NCBI RefSeq assembly: GCF_023213175.1
Contig: NZ_CP093312.1
Span: 434,001-498,000, forward strand
DNA from: Sulfurovum sp. XGS-02
GTDB lineage: Bacteria; Campylobacterota; Campylobacteria; Campylobacterales; Sulfurovaceae
Length of the DNA stretch: 64,000 nt
Reading direction: 5' to 3'
Shown here in pieces: positions 37,440 through 46,442 of the stretch; the stretch's first letter is position 1; each line of letters opens with the position of its first letter. The position numbers and the translations under genes are program-made. Under the pieces are notes generated by a model. That model did no database searches. It was not told where the DNA came from and saw only the letters and a program-made list of their open reading frames with translations.

Positions 37440-39248
37440 TTACTCTACAGTCACAGATTTAGCCAGGTTTCTAGGCATATCTACATCATTGCCAAGCCTT
37501 ACAGAAATTTCAAGTGCAAGCAGTTGTGTCACCACCATCATCTCAAAAAACTCTAACATCGGATGCGCATCATAGGTCGTTTGTATGAAGTCATCCGCGA
37601 GGTCAAAAGGTTCTGGAGAGATAGCACAGATCGTCGCATCTCTGGCACTGAGCTCTTCTACATTGGATTTGATCTTGTCATAGTGCATCGTCTTTGGCAT
37701 CAGTGCAATGGTGAAAAGTTCACTGTCCGCAAGGGCAATTGGCCCGTGTTTCATCTCGCCGGCAGGATACCCTTCTGCATGCATATAGCTTATCTCTTTA
37801 AGTTTTAATGCACCTTCTAGCGCAAGAGGATAGAATATATCCCTGCCTATGAAGAAGAATCCGTGTCCATGCAGATAACGCTTGGAGAGTCGAGTGAGTT
37901 TGGCATGCAGGGTATCAGTGACGATCAATGCTTTTGGGGTCTGCAGCATCGCAGTAATCTCACTTGTGAGTATCTCTTTTGAAACCGTACTTTTTTCTTG
38001 ACCCACATAAAGAGCCAGCATCCAAAGTACCATGGTCTGTGTTGCAAACGCTTTGGTACTTGCAACCCCTTTTTCTATACCGGCTCTTGTGAGGATGGCA
38101 GCATCACTTTCACGAACAATAGAAGAGTTGTCCACGTTACAGACACTCAGACTCTTCAGCCCAGCACGCTTTGCCATTTTGAGGGCTTCGAGTGTATCGG
38201 CGGTCTCACCACTTTGAGAGATGGTAATGAAGAGTGTATCTTTTGTCAGTAGAGGCTCTTTGTATCTAAACTCAGAGGCGATCTCTACATCACATTTTAC
38301 TTTGGCGATACGTTCAAAGAGATAGGCTGAAGCCAGAGCAGAGTGGTAACTGGTGCCGCAAGCGCAGATCTTGATCGCTGAGATCCCTTCGAAGAATTTT
38401 TCATCGAGTTCATCAAAAGCAATGCTCTCATCAAGCACACGCCCCATCATCGTTTCACTCATCACACGGCTCTGTTCATAGATCTCTTTTTCCATGAAGA
38501 ACCTGTATCCGTCTTTTTGGGCAAGTATCTTATCCGCGCTCAGTGCCTGTGTAGTGAAACTCGTGCTTCCATCTTTGTTAAAGAGATGCACCGTACCATC
38601 CTGGACATAGCCATACTCACCATCTTCAAGATAATAAACCTCTTTTGCCTTACCTATCACAGGGGTGTCAGAAGAAGCAAAATAAACTTCCTCATCATCA
38701 AACCCTATCAGCATAGGAGAACCGTTCTTGGCAAAGAAAATAGTATCAGGGGCTGCTTTTGTGATAAGGAGTGTGGCATACGCACCTTCCAGCCTTTTGA
38801 TCGTTTTTTCAAAGGCACTAAAAGCTTCATTGCTTGCATTATAATATTTTTCAAAGAGATGTACGATCGTTTCTGTATCGGTTTGACTAAGAAATTTTAC
38901 ACCTTCACTCTGCAGCTCATTTTTAAGCTCTTGATAATTTTCGATGATCCCATTATGTACCACATAAGAGTATGCACCTAAGTGTGGATGTGCATTGAGT
39001 TCCGTTGGCTTACCATGGGTAGCCCATCGGGTATGACCTATAGAGATACCAAAACCCTCGCTTTCATACTTTTTGGTTTTTTCACGTAAATTGTCCAATT
39101 TACCTATGGCTTTATACTCAGAAAGTTTATCCCCTTCAATAACAGCGATACCTGCAGAGTCATATCCTCTGTATTCAAGCTCCTGTAAGCCTTCAAGCAA
39201 GATCTCTTTTTTCTCTTTTGGTCCTATATATCCAACAATTCCACACAT
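37440..39248 (-). CDS. glmS: glucosamine-fructose-6-phosphate aminotransferase
   Basis: First enzyme of UDP-GlcNAc synthesis. The 602-residue protein has the N-terminal Cys nucleophile (MCGIVGYIG), the glutaminase HTRWATHG loop, two SIS sugar-isomerase domains (CGTSYHSA and ISQSGETADT) and the invariant C terminus DMPRNLAKSVTVE. It begins one base after the glnD stop. No glmS ribozyme was seen, as expected outside Gram-positives. Confidence 0.97.
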   Translation of the reverse strand: MCGIVGYIGPKEKKEILLEGLQELEYRGYDSAGIAVIEGDKLSEYKAIGKLDNLREKTKKYESEGFGISIGHTRWATHGKPTELNAHPHLGAYSYVVHNGIIENYQELKNELQSEGVKFLSQTDTETIVHLFEKYYNASNEAFSAFEKTIKRLEGAYATLLITKAAPDTIFFAKNGSPMLIGFDDEEVYFASSDTPVIGKAKEVYYLEDGEYGYVQDGTVHLFNKDGSTSFTTQALSADKILAQKDGYRFFMEKEIYEQSRVMSETMMGRVLDESIAFDELDEKFFEGISAIKICACGTSYHSALASAYLFERIAKVKCDVEIASEFRYKEPLLTKDTLFITISQSGETADTLEALKMAKRAGLKSLSVCNVDNSSIVRESDAAILTRAGIEKGVASTKAFATQTMVLWMLALYVGQEKSTVSKEILTSEITAMLQTPKALIVTDTLHAKLTRLSKRYLHGHGFFFIGRDIFYPLALEGALKLKEISYMHAEGYPAGEMKHGPIALADSELFTIALMPKTMHYDKIKSNVEELSARDATICAISPEPFDLADDFIQTTYDAHPMLEFFEMMVVTQLLALEISVRLGNDVDMPRNLAKSVTVE

Positions 39249-39249
39249 C

Positions 39250-41721
39250 TTATCTATTTCCTGTAAGTTTATCTATTATCGTATCGACATTATGACAAAA
39301 CTTTCCATTCTTTTCGATGAGGAACATGTCTCTTACCCGGCTTTTGAGTGTATGAATTTTGGCAGTAGCTATGTCAATACCCATCTCATCAAAGATGTTG
39401 ATAATATAGGCAAGCAAACCTTTTTGGTCTTTACAGTTCAGGTACATGACTGCATAGGATTTAGAGTGTTCGCAATCGATCTGAAGTTCACCTTTTTCTA
39501 TCACAGGTACACTCAGGGTACTCTTTTTTGTCTCATCAAATGAGTCATGAAGGATCTCTTTCACATGCGGCATATCTTCAGCATCCACTTTGGTAGAAAA
39601 ATCTATTTTAAAATATTTAAGATCATCAAAAAGTTTACATATATCCATATGCACCACACCCAATGTGGAGAGTTTCCCTAAGAGATAAGAGATATTAAAT
39701 GGTTTTCTGCGAGTCACTTCAATGGTTAGGTAGTTTATATTGCTTATTTTGAAGGTATAATCTTCGGTTTGAAAAGCATTTTGGGTGATAGAAACAATTT
39801 TTTGAGGACTGTAACGTAAAAAGAGCAGATCTGAAGGGATCTGTAATACTTTTTTCTGCTGTATTGGGGTAAATGTTTTAAATGCTGCATTCCGTTTGAG
39901 TGTCTGTTCTTTTTTAAGTCTTTTGGCTGCTTCGTCCAGCATGCTCTTATTGCCTAAGATCTCAAGTGATTGCTCGTAAAGTATCCTGATCAGTCTTGCA
40001 TTAAATGAATTATAGATGTCTTTCCCCACACCGTTCATATCTGCATAGGTCAGGATATAGATGAGATCCAAAAGTTTTTTGGTTTGAAAGTGCGAGGCGA
40101 AATGTACCACTGTTTTTTCATTGTAAATATCTTCACGCTGGGCTACTTTGCTCATCAAGGTATGATATAAAATGAGTATTTCACCCATGACGATATGTTC
40201 AGGGTCTAAGTGCAGCTTCTCTGCAAACACTTTAAAGAGAGATGCACCTACAGCGTGATGGTCACGCTCCCGACCTTTTCCTGCATCATGTAAGAAAGTG
40301 ACAATTTTAAGCATGACCTTCTCTTCATCACTCAGTGTATCAAAAAGTTTTTTGATAAAAGGATCCTCTATATGTTCTAAGTGGTACATACAACGTATCG
40401 AGTGCATATCCACTGCAAATTGGTGGTATCCGTCAAATTGGGGAAGATCGATCGCTTTTTTAATCGGCGGAATGGTATAGCTCAGGAGTCTTGCATAAGA
40501 GAGCACCTTGAGAATAGAGTGACTGTATGGCTGATGGAATATACTCTTGATCGTCTGATAGAGTGCTTCATCAGGACGTTCAGGTTTTTCTGAACTGATC
40601 AACTTTTGTATAAAAGTAGGGTGGGCATAAAAAGGTTTTTTTGCATGTGCAGAGAGCTGCTGAAGCAGTGCATTGAAGTTCTGTTTTCCTTTTTTTGGAT
40701 AAAGATAGTTTTTTTCAGGATTGTCAGTCATGTACTCCTGGGTCAGAATATTGATCCAGATCGTACTGTAGAGTCTGATGATCTTTAAACTTTCAGTCAC
40801 TTTTTTGGCACATTTCATTTGACCTTTTGACCCCTCTTTATAACCGAGTAGCTGGGCTATCTCCGGGATAAGCTCAAGGCGTAACTGATCTTCTTTTTTT
40901 TGTGCGATCAAATGTAAAGCAGAACGTACACGGAAAAGAAATTCCAATGCGATCCGGAAGGTACGATACTCTTTTTCATCTACCACATTCTCAGGAAGAT
41001 TTTTGATATTATCCACATTATAGAGTATCTTCCCTATCCAGAAAACAAGGTTTGCATCACGAAAACCACCTGACCCGTCTTTAAGGTTTGGCTCCATGGT
41101 AAGAGGAAATCTACGGTGTTGCAGTTCACGTTCTTCCAGTTTAAGTTGTATGAACTCTTTGATATTATCATGACGAATGTGAGCGATGGCATTTTGTGTC
41201 TCTGTCCAGATGAAAATGGAACCTTCGATCATACGTGATTCGATCAGTGCGGTTTTGATCGTAATATCGGTTTTAGATACTTCATAGAGTTCATCGATCG
41301 TGTGTACCCTATGTCCCAGTTTTAAGCCTGTATCCCAAAGTATATAGAGTATTTTTTCGATGATCTCTTTTACATTGTACGCAGGAATATCCTTATAGAC
41401 GAGCATGAGGTCTATATCGGAGTGTACACAGAGCTGTTCTCTCCCGTAACTACCCAGTGCGACAAGCCCCAGAGGAATGGAGTTTTTCATTGGAAGATAA
41501 TCACCGAACATATCTCTGGTAGCCACCTTGTAGATGATCTTTAAGATACTGTCTATTTTTTTCGTATGCTTGACAAGAAAGTCTTTACCCCCTGAAGTTG
41601 CAAAGGTCTCTTCAAGTGTCTCAAAGTAGCTTTTTATATCCTTCTTAAGCACTTTGGCGATCTCGAAATCTGCTGCTTTATTATAAAGTAATTCCTCTAT
41701 TTGGGTTTCAAGCGTATTCAA
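39250..41721 (-). CDS. glnD: PII uridylyltransferase/uridylyl-removing enzyme
   Basis: Nitrogen sensor that modifies PII according to glutamine. The 823-residue protein has the nucleotidyltransferase motif GSYGREQLCVHSDIDLM, the HD-hydrolase motif HDAGKGRERDHHAVGA and two C-terminal ACT domains (the last reading CKDQKGLLAYIINIFDEMGIDI). The start codon is TTG with GGAGAG just before it. It diverges from mqnE across only 46 bp, so the two promoters share a short region. Confidence 0.95.
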   Translation of the reverse strand: MNTLETQIEELLYNKAADFEIAKVLKKDIKSYFETLEETFATSGGKDFLVKHTKKIDSILKIIYKVATRDMFGDYLPMKNSIPLGLVALGSYGREQLCVHSDIDLMLVYKDIPAYNVKEIIEKILYILWDTGLKLGHRVHTIDELYEVSKTDITIKTALIESRMIEGSIFIWTETQNAIAHIRHDNIKEFIQLKLEERELQHRRFPLTMEPNLKDGSGGFRDANLVFWIGKILYNVDNIKNLPENVVDEKEYRTFRIALEFLFRVRSALHLIAQKKEDQLRLELIPEIAQLLGYKEGSKGQMKCAKKVTESLKIIRLYSTIWINILTQEYMTDNPEKNYLYPKKGKQNFNALLQQLSAHAKKPFYAHPTFIQKLISSEKPERPDEALYQTIKSIFHQPYSHSILKVLSYARLLSYTIPPIKKAIDLPQFDGYHQFAVDMHSIRCMYHLEHIEDPFIKKLFDTLSDEEKVMLKIVTFLHDAGKGRERDHHAVGASLFKVFAEKLHLDPEHIVMGEILILYHTLMSKVAQREDIYNEKTVVHFASHFQTKKLLDLIYILTYADMNGVGKDIYNSFNARLIRILYEQSLEILGNKSMLDEAAKRLKKEQTLKRNAAFKTFTPIQQKKVLQIPSDLLFLRYSPQKIVSITQNAFQTEDYTFKISNINYLTIEVTRRKPFNISYLLGKLSTLGVVHMDICKLFDDLKYFKIDFSTKVDAEDMPHVKEILHDSFDETKKSTLSVPVIEKGELQIDCEHSKSYAVMYLNCKDQKGLLAYIINIFDEMGIDIATAKIHTLKSRVRDMFLIEKNGKFCHNVDTIIDKLTGNR

Positions 41722-41747
41722 TTATTCTCTCCATAATGTTATATTGG

Positions 41748-41753
41748 TATAAT
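41748..41753 (+). promoter_or_regulatory. -10 element of mqnE
   Basis: TGGTATAAT gives an extended -10 fifteen bases before the mqnE ATG, so the leader would be very short. The complementary strand of the same 46-bp gap must also hold the glnD promoter. Confidence 0.55.
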
Positions 41754-41767
41754 ACCCAAAAATAACT

Positions 41768-42844
41768 ATGGATGTTCTCAGAATGGATTTGATACAAAAG
41801 GTACGCAACAAAGAGAGACTCACTCAAGAAGAGGGTGAAGCACTCTATGACTTAGATCTCTATACGCTCGGTGAACTTGCCGATGAAATTCGTAGAGAGA
41901 AATACGGCAACAAAAGCTACTTTAATATAAACCGGCACATAAACCCTACCAATGTCTGTGCAGATATCTGTAAATTCTGTGCCTACTCTGCAAGCAGAAA
42001 AAATCCCAACCAATATACCATGACCCATGAAGAGATCCTGGATATTGTAAAAAAATCTGTCCAAAACGGTGCAAAAGAGATGCATATCGTCTCGGCACAC
42101 AATCCCAATGACGGTGTAGAATGGTATATGGGAGCATTCAGAAAGATCAAAGAAGCATTTCCCGACCTGCATGTGAAGGCGATGACAGCAGCAGAAGTAG
42201 ATTTTCTGACAAGAGAGTACGGACACAGCTACGATGAAGTGTTGGATATGATGATCGAAAACGGTGTAGATTCTATGCCAGGAGGCGGGGCTGAGATCTT
42301 TGATGAAAAGGTACGTGAATACCTATGTAAAGGAAAAGTCACTTCAGATCAGTGGATAGAGATACACCAAAAATGGCATGAGAGAGGAAGAGAGAGCAAT
42401 GCTACCATGCTTTTTGGACATGTAGAGACACGTGCCCACCGTATAGACCATATGATAAGACTACGTGACCTGCAAGATAAAACAGGCGGATTCAATGCTT
42501 TTATCCCCTTAGTCTATCAAAGAGACAACAACTTCCTCAAAGTGACAGATTTTCCTACAGGACAGGAGATACTCAAAACCTATGCCATCAGCCGTATTAT
42601 GCTGGATAACATTCCTCATATCAAAGCATACTGGGTCACGGCATCGGTCAATCTTGCACTGATCGCTCAGGAGTTCGGCTGTGATGATCTGGATGGTACG
42701 ATAGAAAAGGAGTCCATTCAATCTGCCGCAGGTGCGAAGAGCAGTCAGGGGATGGACCTGAATGATTTTGTAGCCTTGATCAAAAACTCCGGTTTCCAAC
42801 CCATAGAGCGTGACAGTCTTTATCATGAGCTCAAAGCCTATTAG
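41768..42844 (+). CDS. mqnE: aminofutalosine synthase
   Basis: Radical-SAM enzyme of the futalosine route to menaquinone. The cluster motif is in NVCADICKFCAYS (CxxxCxxC), preceded by NRHINPTN, with later EMHIVSAHNP and GVDSMPGGGAEIF, which match MqnE rather than MqnC. Length 358 residues is normal. A second in-frame ATG five codons in is an alternative start. The next gene begins one base after the stop. Confidence 0.92.
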   Translation: MDVLRMDLIQKVRNKERLTQEEGEALYDLDLYTLGELADEIRREKYGNKSYFNINRHINPTNVCADICKFCAYSASRKNPNQYTMTHEEILDIVKKSVQNGAKEMHIVSAHNPNDGVEWYMGAFRKIKEAFPDLHVKAMTAAEVDFLTREYGHSYDEVLDMMIENGVDSMPGGGAEIFDEKVREYLCKGKVTSDQWIEIHQKWHERGRESNATMLFGHVETRAHRIDHMIRLRDLQDKTGGFNAFIPLVYQRDNNFLKVTDFPTGQEILKTYAISRIMLDNIPHIKAYWVTASVNLALIAQEFGCDDLDGTIEKESIQSAAGAKSSQGMDLNDFVALIKNSGFQPIERDSLYHELKAY

Positions 42845-42845
42845 T

Positions 42846-43298
42846 ATGGAAAAGCGCTATTATCCCTATGAAGATTTTGTAGCTGATACAAGATCTTTGG
42901 CTCAAAAGATCGACTGGAAGTTTGATACGATCATCGCGATCGCCAGAGGAGGGCTCTCCCTAGGCCATCTGCTTGGAGAATCTTACGATATCCGAGAAGT
43001 CTTCAGTATCAATACGATCGGGTATGAAGATACCATCAAATTGGACCAAGTGAAAGTCTTTAATATCCCGGAGTTATCAGAGGCTAAAAATGTACTCATT
43101 GTGGATGATATCGTAGACAGCGGTGACACATTGATAGAAGTGTTGAATGTGTTGCATAAAGCGTATCCGACTGTGAACTTTAGAACAGCTTCACTTTTTT
43201 ATAAGAAAACTGCTAAAATAGCCCCAGATTGGTATGTACAAGAAGCAGATAGATGGATCGAGTTCTTTTGGTCTGTCGATTTAAATAGGAAAAAATAA
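42846..43298 (+). CDS. purine phosphoribosyltransferase (Gpt-like)
   Basis: A 150-residue type I phosphoribosyltransferase with the PRPP loop VLIVDDIVDSGDTL and the N-terminal IIAIARGGLSLGHLL, ending in WIEFFW, typical of Gpt/xanthine-guanine enzymes of Campylobacterota. It salvages purine bases to nucleotides. I use ATG 42846, right after the mqnE stop; in-frame starts at 42810 (GTG) and 42825 (ATG) would overlap mqnE. trpG/pabA follows at once. Confidence 0.85.
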   Translation: MEKRYYPYEDFVADTRSLAQKIDWKFDTIIAIARGGLSLGHLLGESYDIREVFSINTIGYEDTIKLDQVKVFNIPELSEAKNVLIVDDIVDSGDTLIEVLNVLHKAYPTVNFRTASLFYKKTAKIAPDWYVQEADRWIEFFWSVDLNRKK

Positions 43299-43868
43299 AT
43301 GGTATTAATGATAGACAACTATGACAGCTTTACCTACAATGTAGTGCAGTACTGTAGAGAGCTTGGAGCAGACCTAAAGGTCATACGTAATGATGAGATG
43401 ACGATAGATGAGATCAAAGCATTACATCCTGACAAAATCATTCTTTCACCAGGGCCTTCCACCCCTGATGATGCAGGAGTGACTCTGGATGTGATCAGGG
43501 AATTTGCAGACACTACGCCTATTTTTGGTATCTGTTTAGGTCATCAGAGCATTGCACAGGCATTTGGCGGAGATGTGATCAGAGCCAAAAATATGATGCA
43601 TGGAAAAACTTCTCAGATCATCGTGGATGCCGAAACACCTATTTTTAAAGACCTTCCACATGAATTCAGGGCCACACGTTATCACTCTTTAACGGTGAAA
43701 AAAGAGACACTGCCAGAGAGTGTCATCGCTACGTCACACAGTCAAGATGATGGTGAGATCATGTCGTTGCAGATCAAAGACAAACCTATTTATGGTGTGC
43801 AGTTCCATCCTGAGTCTATTATGAGTGAATATGGGCATGAAATGTTAGATAATTTTTTAAAACTCTAA
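43299..43868 (+). CDS. class I glutamine amidotransferase, TrpG/PabA type
   Basis: Glutaminase subunit of anthranilate or aminodeoxychorismate synthase. The 189-residue protein shows IDNYDSFTYNVVQY, the oxyanion and nucleophile loop GICLGHQSIAQAFGG and the catalytic His-Glu in FHPESIMSE. Not in a trp operon here, so a PabA role (folate) or dual use is possible. AGGAAAA precedes the ATG. Confidence 0.92.
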   Translation: MVLMIDNYDSFTYNVVQYCRELGADLKVIRNDEMTIDEIKALHPDKIILSPGPSTPDDAGVTLDVIREFADTTPIFGICLGHQSIAQAFGGDVIRAKNMMHGKTSQIIVDAETPIFKDLPHEFRATRYHSLTVKKETLPESVIATSHSQDDGEIMSLQIKDKPIYGVQFHPESIMSEYGHEMLDNFLKL

Positions 43869-43877
43869 GATACTAAA

Positions 43878-44975
43878 ATGAAAAAACAGCATTTCTTTTT
43901 AGCATTCTTTTTTTATGCTATCGCTGTTTTTTACCTTGCTGCCACTACACCCATCAGTCCGCACGAGGCAAAGATACTCTATACTTCAGATGATATTGTA
44001 GGTACTTTGATGAGGTGGGGTGAAAGTCTTAATATAGGATTTTTAGGGCTAAGGGTTTTCTTTCTCTTTTTTGGATTTCTGACTATTGGGCTTTACTATG
44101 AACTGAGTCGACGTCATTTTCAAAAAGGTAAAGATGTCTATCTCTCGACACTCATCTTTATGCTGTTACCCGGTATCCTCACCGCAACCACCTTGGTGAA
44201 TGTCGCTATTATTGTATTGCCGCTTGTGTTACTTTTTGTATTACTTTATGAAAAGGGACATACTCTTTTACTCCCTCCGATCATGCTTGCGCTTTTTTTC
44301 ATTCATGAAGCTTCCATCATTTTCTTTATTGCCGTTCTATTTTATGCAGTGATGCACAAAGAGAAACCATTGGTTATTTTTTCTCTCAGCTTTCTCTTGG
44401 CCTTTCTCTATTTGGCTAAAGGCATTGAGGTAGGAGGAAGACCCTCAGGACACTTTGTGGAGATATTCGGATTGTATGCTACGGTTTTTTCACCTTTGCT
44501 GTTTCTCTATTTTTTCTTTGCGATGTATAGAATTTTGCTGAGAGGTGAAAAAACACTTATCTGGTACATCTCATTTGTTGCATTGGCTTTCTCTTTACTC
44601 CTGTCCATTAGGCAGCGTGTCTATATCACTGATTTCGCACCCTATGTGATGATCGCTATCGTGCTTATGCTGGATGTATTTAATCACTCTATAGGCGTAC
44701 GTCTGCCAGAGTTTCAGAAACGGTACAGACAGGGTTTTATCGTGGTGATGTCGTTTCTTGCCCTCAGTGTTCTCTTCATTGTAGGACATAAGGTGCTCTA
44801 TTTGGTTTTGGAAGATCCCAAACATCATTTTGCAGATCGTATCTACAGACCGTACCTGTTGGCAGAGAAGTTAAAGTCTCAGGGTATCAAGTGTTACGAT
44901 GGGGCACATGGAAGAGAACGTTATCAGTTAAGATATTATGGCATACGATCCTGTACGCAAACAACTACTCAATAG
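43878..44975 (+). CDS. polytopic membrane protein, GT39/ArnT-like
   Basis: A 365-residue integral membrane protein with about nine to ten helices and an early periplasmic loop holding an acidic residue in TTPISPHEAKILYTSDD. This layout resembles GT-C glycosyltransferases (ArnT/PMT group), which use a lipid-linked sugar and an acidic residue in the first loop. A C-terminal soluble piece contains YDGAHGRERYQLRYYG. The family link is by pattern only. It is separated from aclB by 120 bp. Confidence 0.6.
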   Translation: MKKQHFFLAFFFYAIAVFYLAATTPISPHEAKILYTSDDIVGTLMRWGESLNIGFLGLRVFFLFFGFLTIGLYYELSRRHFQKGKDVYLSTLIFMLLPGILTATTLVNVAIIVLPLVLLFVLLYEKGHTLLLPPIMLALFFIHEASIIFFIAVLFYAVMHKEKPLVIFSLSFLLAFLYLAKGIEVGGRPSGHFVEIFGLYATVFSPLLFLYFFFAMYRILLRGEKTLIWYISFVALAFSLLLSIRQRVYITDFAPYVMIAIVLMLDVFNHSIGVRLPEFQKRYRQGFIVVMSFLALSVLFIVGHKVLYLVLEDPKHHFADRIYRPYLLAEKLKSQGIKCYDGAHGRERYQLRYYGIRSCTQTTTQ

Positions 44976-45095
44976 CCCTAAGAACTGTTTCTATACTACA
45001 CAATATTTTTTTTATACTTATAGTTTATATTACTTTTACGAAAGTTAAATTTATCTAATGGTAGACTACCAAGAACTAAACTAAAGGAGAACTCG

Positions 45096-46433
45096 ATGGC
45101 TCAAAAGGCGATTAGAGAGTATGACGCAAAGTCAATTCTAGCAAAACATTGGGATAAGTATTTCCCAGATTTTACTTATGCATACCAAACTGTAATGGTT
45201 CAAAACGGATCTGAACTAGCAGAAGCTGCAAAAGAGAACACATGGTTAAATGAAAAAGCGTTGGTTGCAAAACCAGATATGCTTTTCGGTAAAAGAGGAA
45301 AAAATGATCTGGTACTTTTCAAAGATGCTAAGCCAGGTGATGTTTCATTAGCAAAAGCGATCAGCTGGATCGATGAAAAATCAAGTAAAGAGCAATCAGT
45401 ATACTTTTCATTTGACGGTGACACACCAACAGGTGAACCATCAGTTGATATGTTGACTCACTTCGTAGTTGAGCCGTTTACTCCACATGCACAAGAAGAA
45501 GAGTATTATATCTCTGCTACATGTGTAGGTGATGATGATATGCTTTATATGTCTGCTGAAGGTGGAATGGAAGTTGAAGAGGGTTGGGAAGAGAAAGTAA
45601 CTGAAGTTGCTTTCAAGATCACTGATACTGAAGAAGAGATCGCTGAAAGAATCAGAGCAAACGTACCTGCGGATGTTGCAGACAAAGACAAAGCGGCATT
45701 TGCTGAATTTGCTATCGGTTTCTTTAAAGCATACAGAGAGTTGAACTTCGCATACCTTGAGATCAACCCGTTCGTAATGCAAGGTAACAAGATCGAGCTT
45801 CTTGATATGGTTGCAAAACTAGATGACACTGCCGGATTCATGATGGTAGACCAGTGGGGTGATGTTGAGTACCCGACTGCATTCGGTATGGAAGAGAAAT
45901 CTCCGGAAGTATTGGCTGTTGAAGAAGCAGATGCTAAAACAGGTGCATCACTTAAATTGACACTTTTAAAACCAGAAGCTAGAATCTGGACAATGGTTGC
46001 CGGTGGTGGTGCTTCAGTTGTTTATGCTGATACGATCGCTGACCTTGCAGGTATTGATGACCTTGCAAACTACGGTGAGTACTCAGGTGGACCGACAACA
46101 GGTGAGACGAAGTTCTATGCAGAAACACTTCTTGATCTTATGACAAGAGAAAAAGATGCACAGGGTAGAGATAAGATCCTTATCATCGGTGGTGCGATCG
46201 CTAACTTTACAGATGTTGCTAAAACATTTACAGGTATCATCCAGGCATTTGAAGAGTATGCAGACAAGATGAAAGAAATCGGTATCAAGATCTATGTGAG
46301 ACGTGGTGGACCAAACTACGAAAAAGGTCTTAAAGATATTAAAGAAGCAGCAGATAGACTTGGTCTATGGATCGATGTATACGGACCGGAGACACACGTA
46401 ACTGATATCGTTAGAATGGCAGTAGAGGCATAA
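45096..46433 (+). CDS. aclB: ATP-citrate lyase, small (ATP-grasp, citrate-binding) subunit
   Basis: Works with AclA to cleave citrate with ATP and CoA to acetyl-CoA and oxaloacetate, the key step of the reductive TCA cycle. The 445-residue subunit resembles the N-terminal part of animal ACL: SucC-like ATP-grasp region (LNFAYLEINPFVMQGNKIELLD) and a citrate-binding region (VAGGGASVVYADTI, YGEYSGGPTTGETKFYAETLL). AAAGGAGA precedes the ATG. The large subunit follows after nine bases. Confidence 0.95.
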   Translation: MAQKAIREYDAKSILAKHWDKYFPDFTYAYQTVMVQNGSELAEAAKENTWLNEKALVAKPDMLFGKRGKNDLVLFKDAKPGDVSLAKAISWIDEKSSKEQSVYFSFDGDTPTGEPSVDMLTHFVVEPFTPHAQEEEYYISATCVGDDDMLYMSAEGGMEVEEGWEEKVTEVAFKITDTEEEIAERIRANVPADVADKDKAAFAEFAIGFFKAYRELNFAYLEINPFVMQGNKIELLDMVAKLDDTAGFMMVDQWGDVEYPTAFGMEEKSPEVLAVEEADAKTGASLKLTLLKPEARIWTMVAGGGASVVYADTIADLAGIDDLANYGEYSGGPTTGETKFYAETLLDLMTREKDAQGRDKILIIGGAIANFTDVAKTFTGIIQAFEEYADKMKEIGIKIYVRRGGPNYEKGLKDIKEAADRLGLWIDVYGPETHVTDIVRMAVEA

Positions 46434-46442
46434 GGAGAGAAG

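Noticed and set aside
38517-38981. 154-codon frame antisense to glmS
   Set aside because: Fully covered by a certain gene on the other strand, with no start signal.
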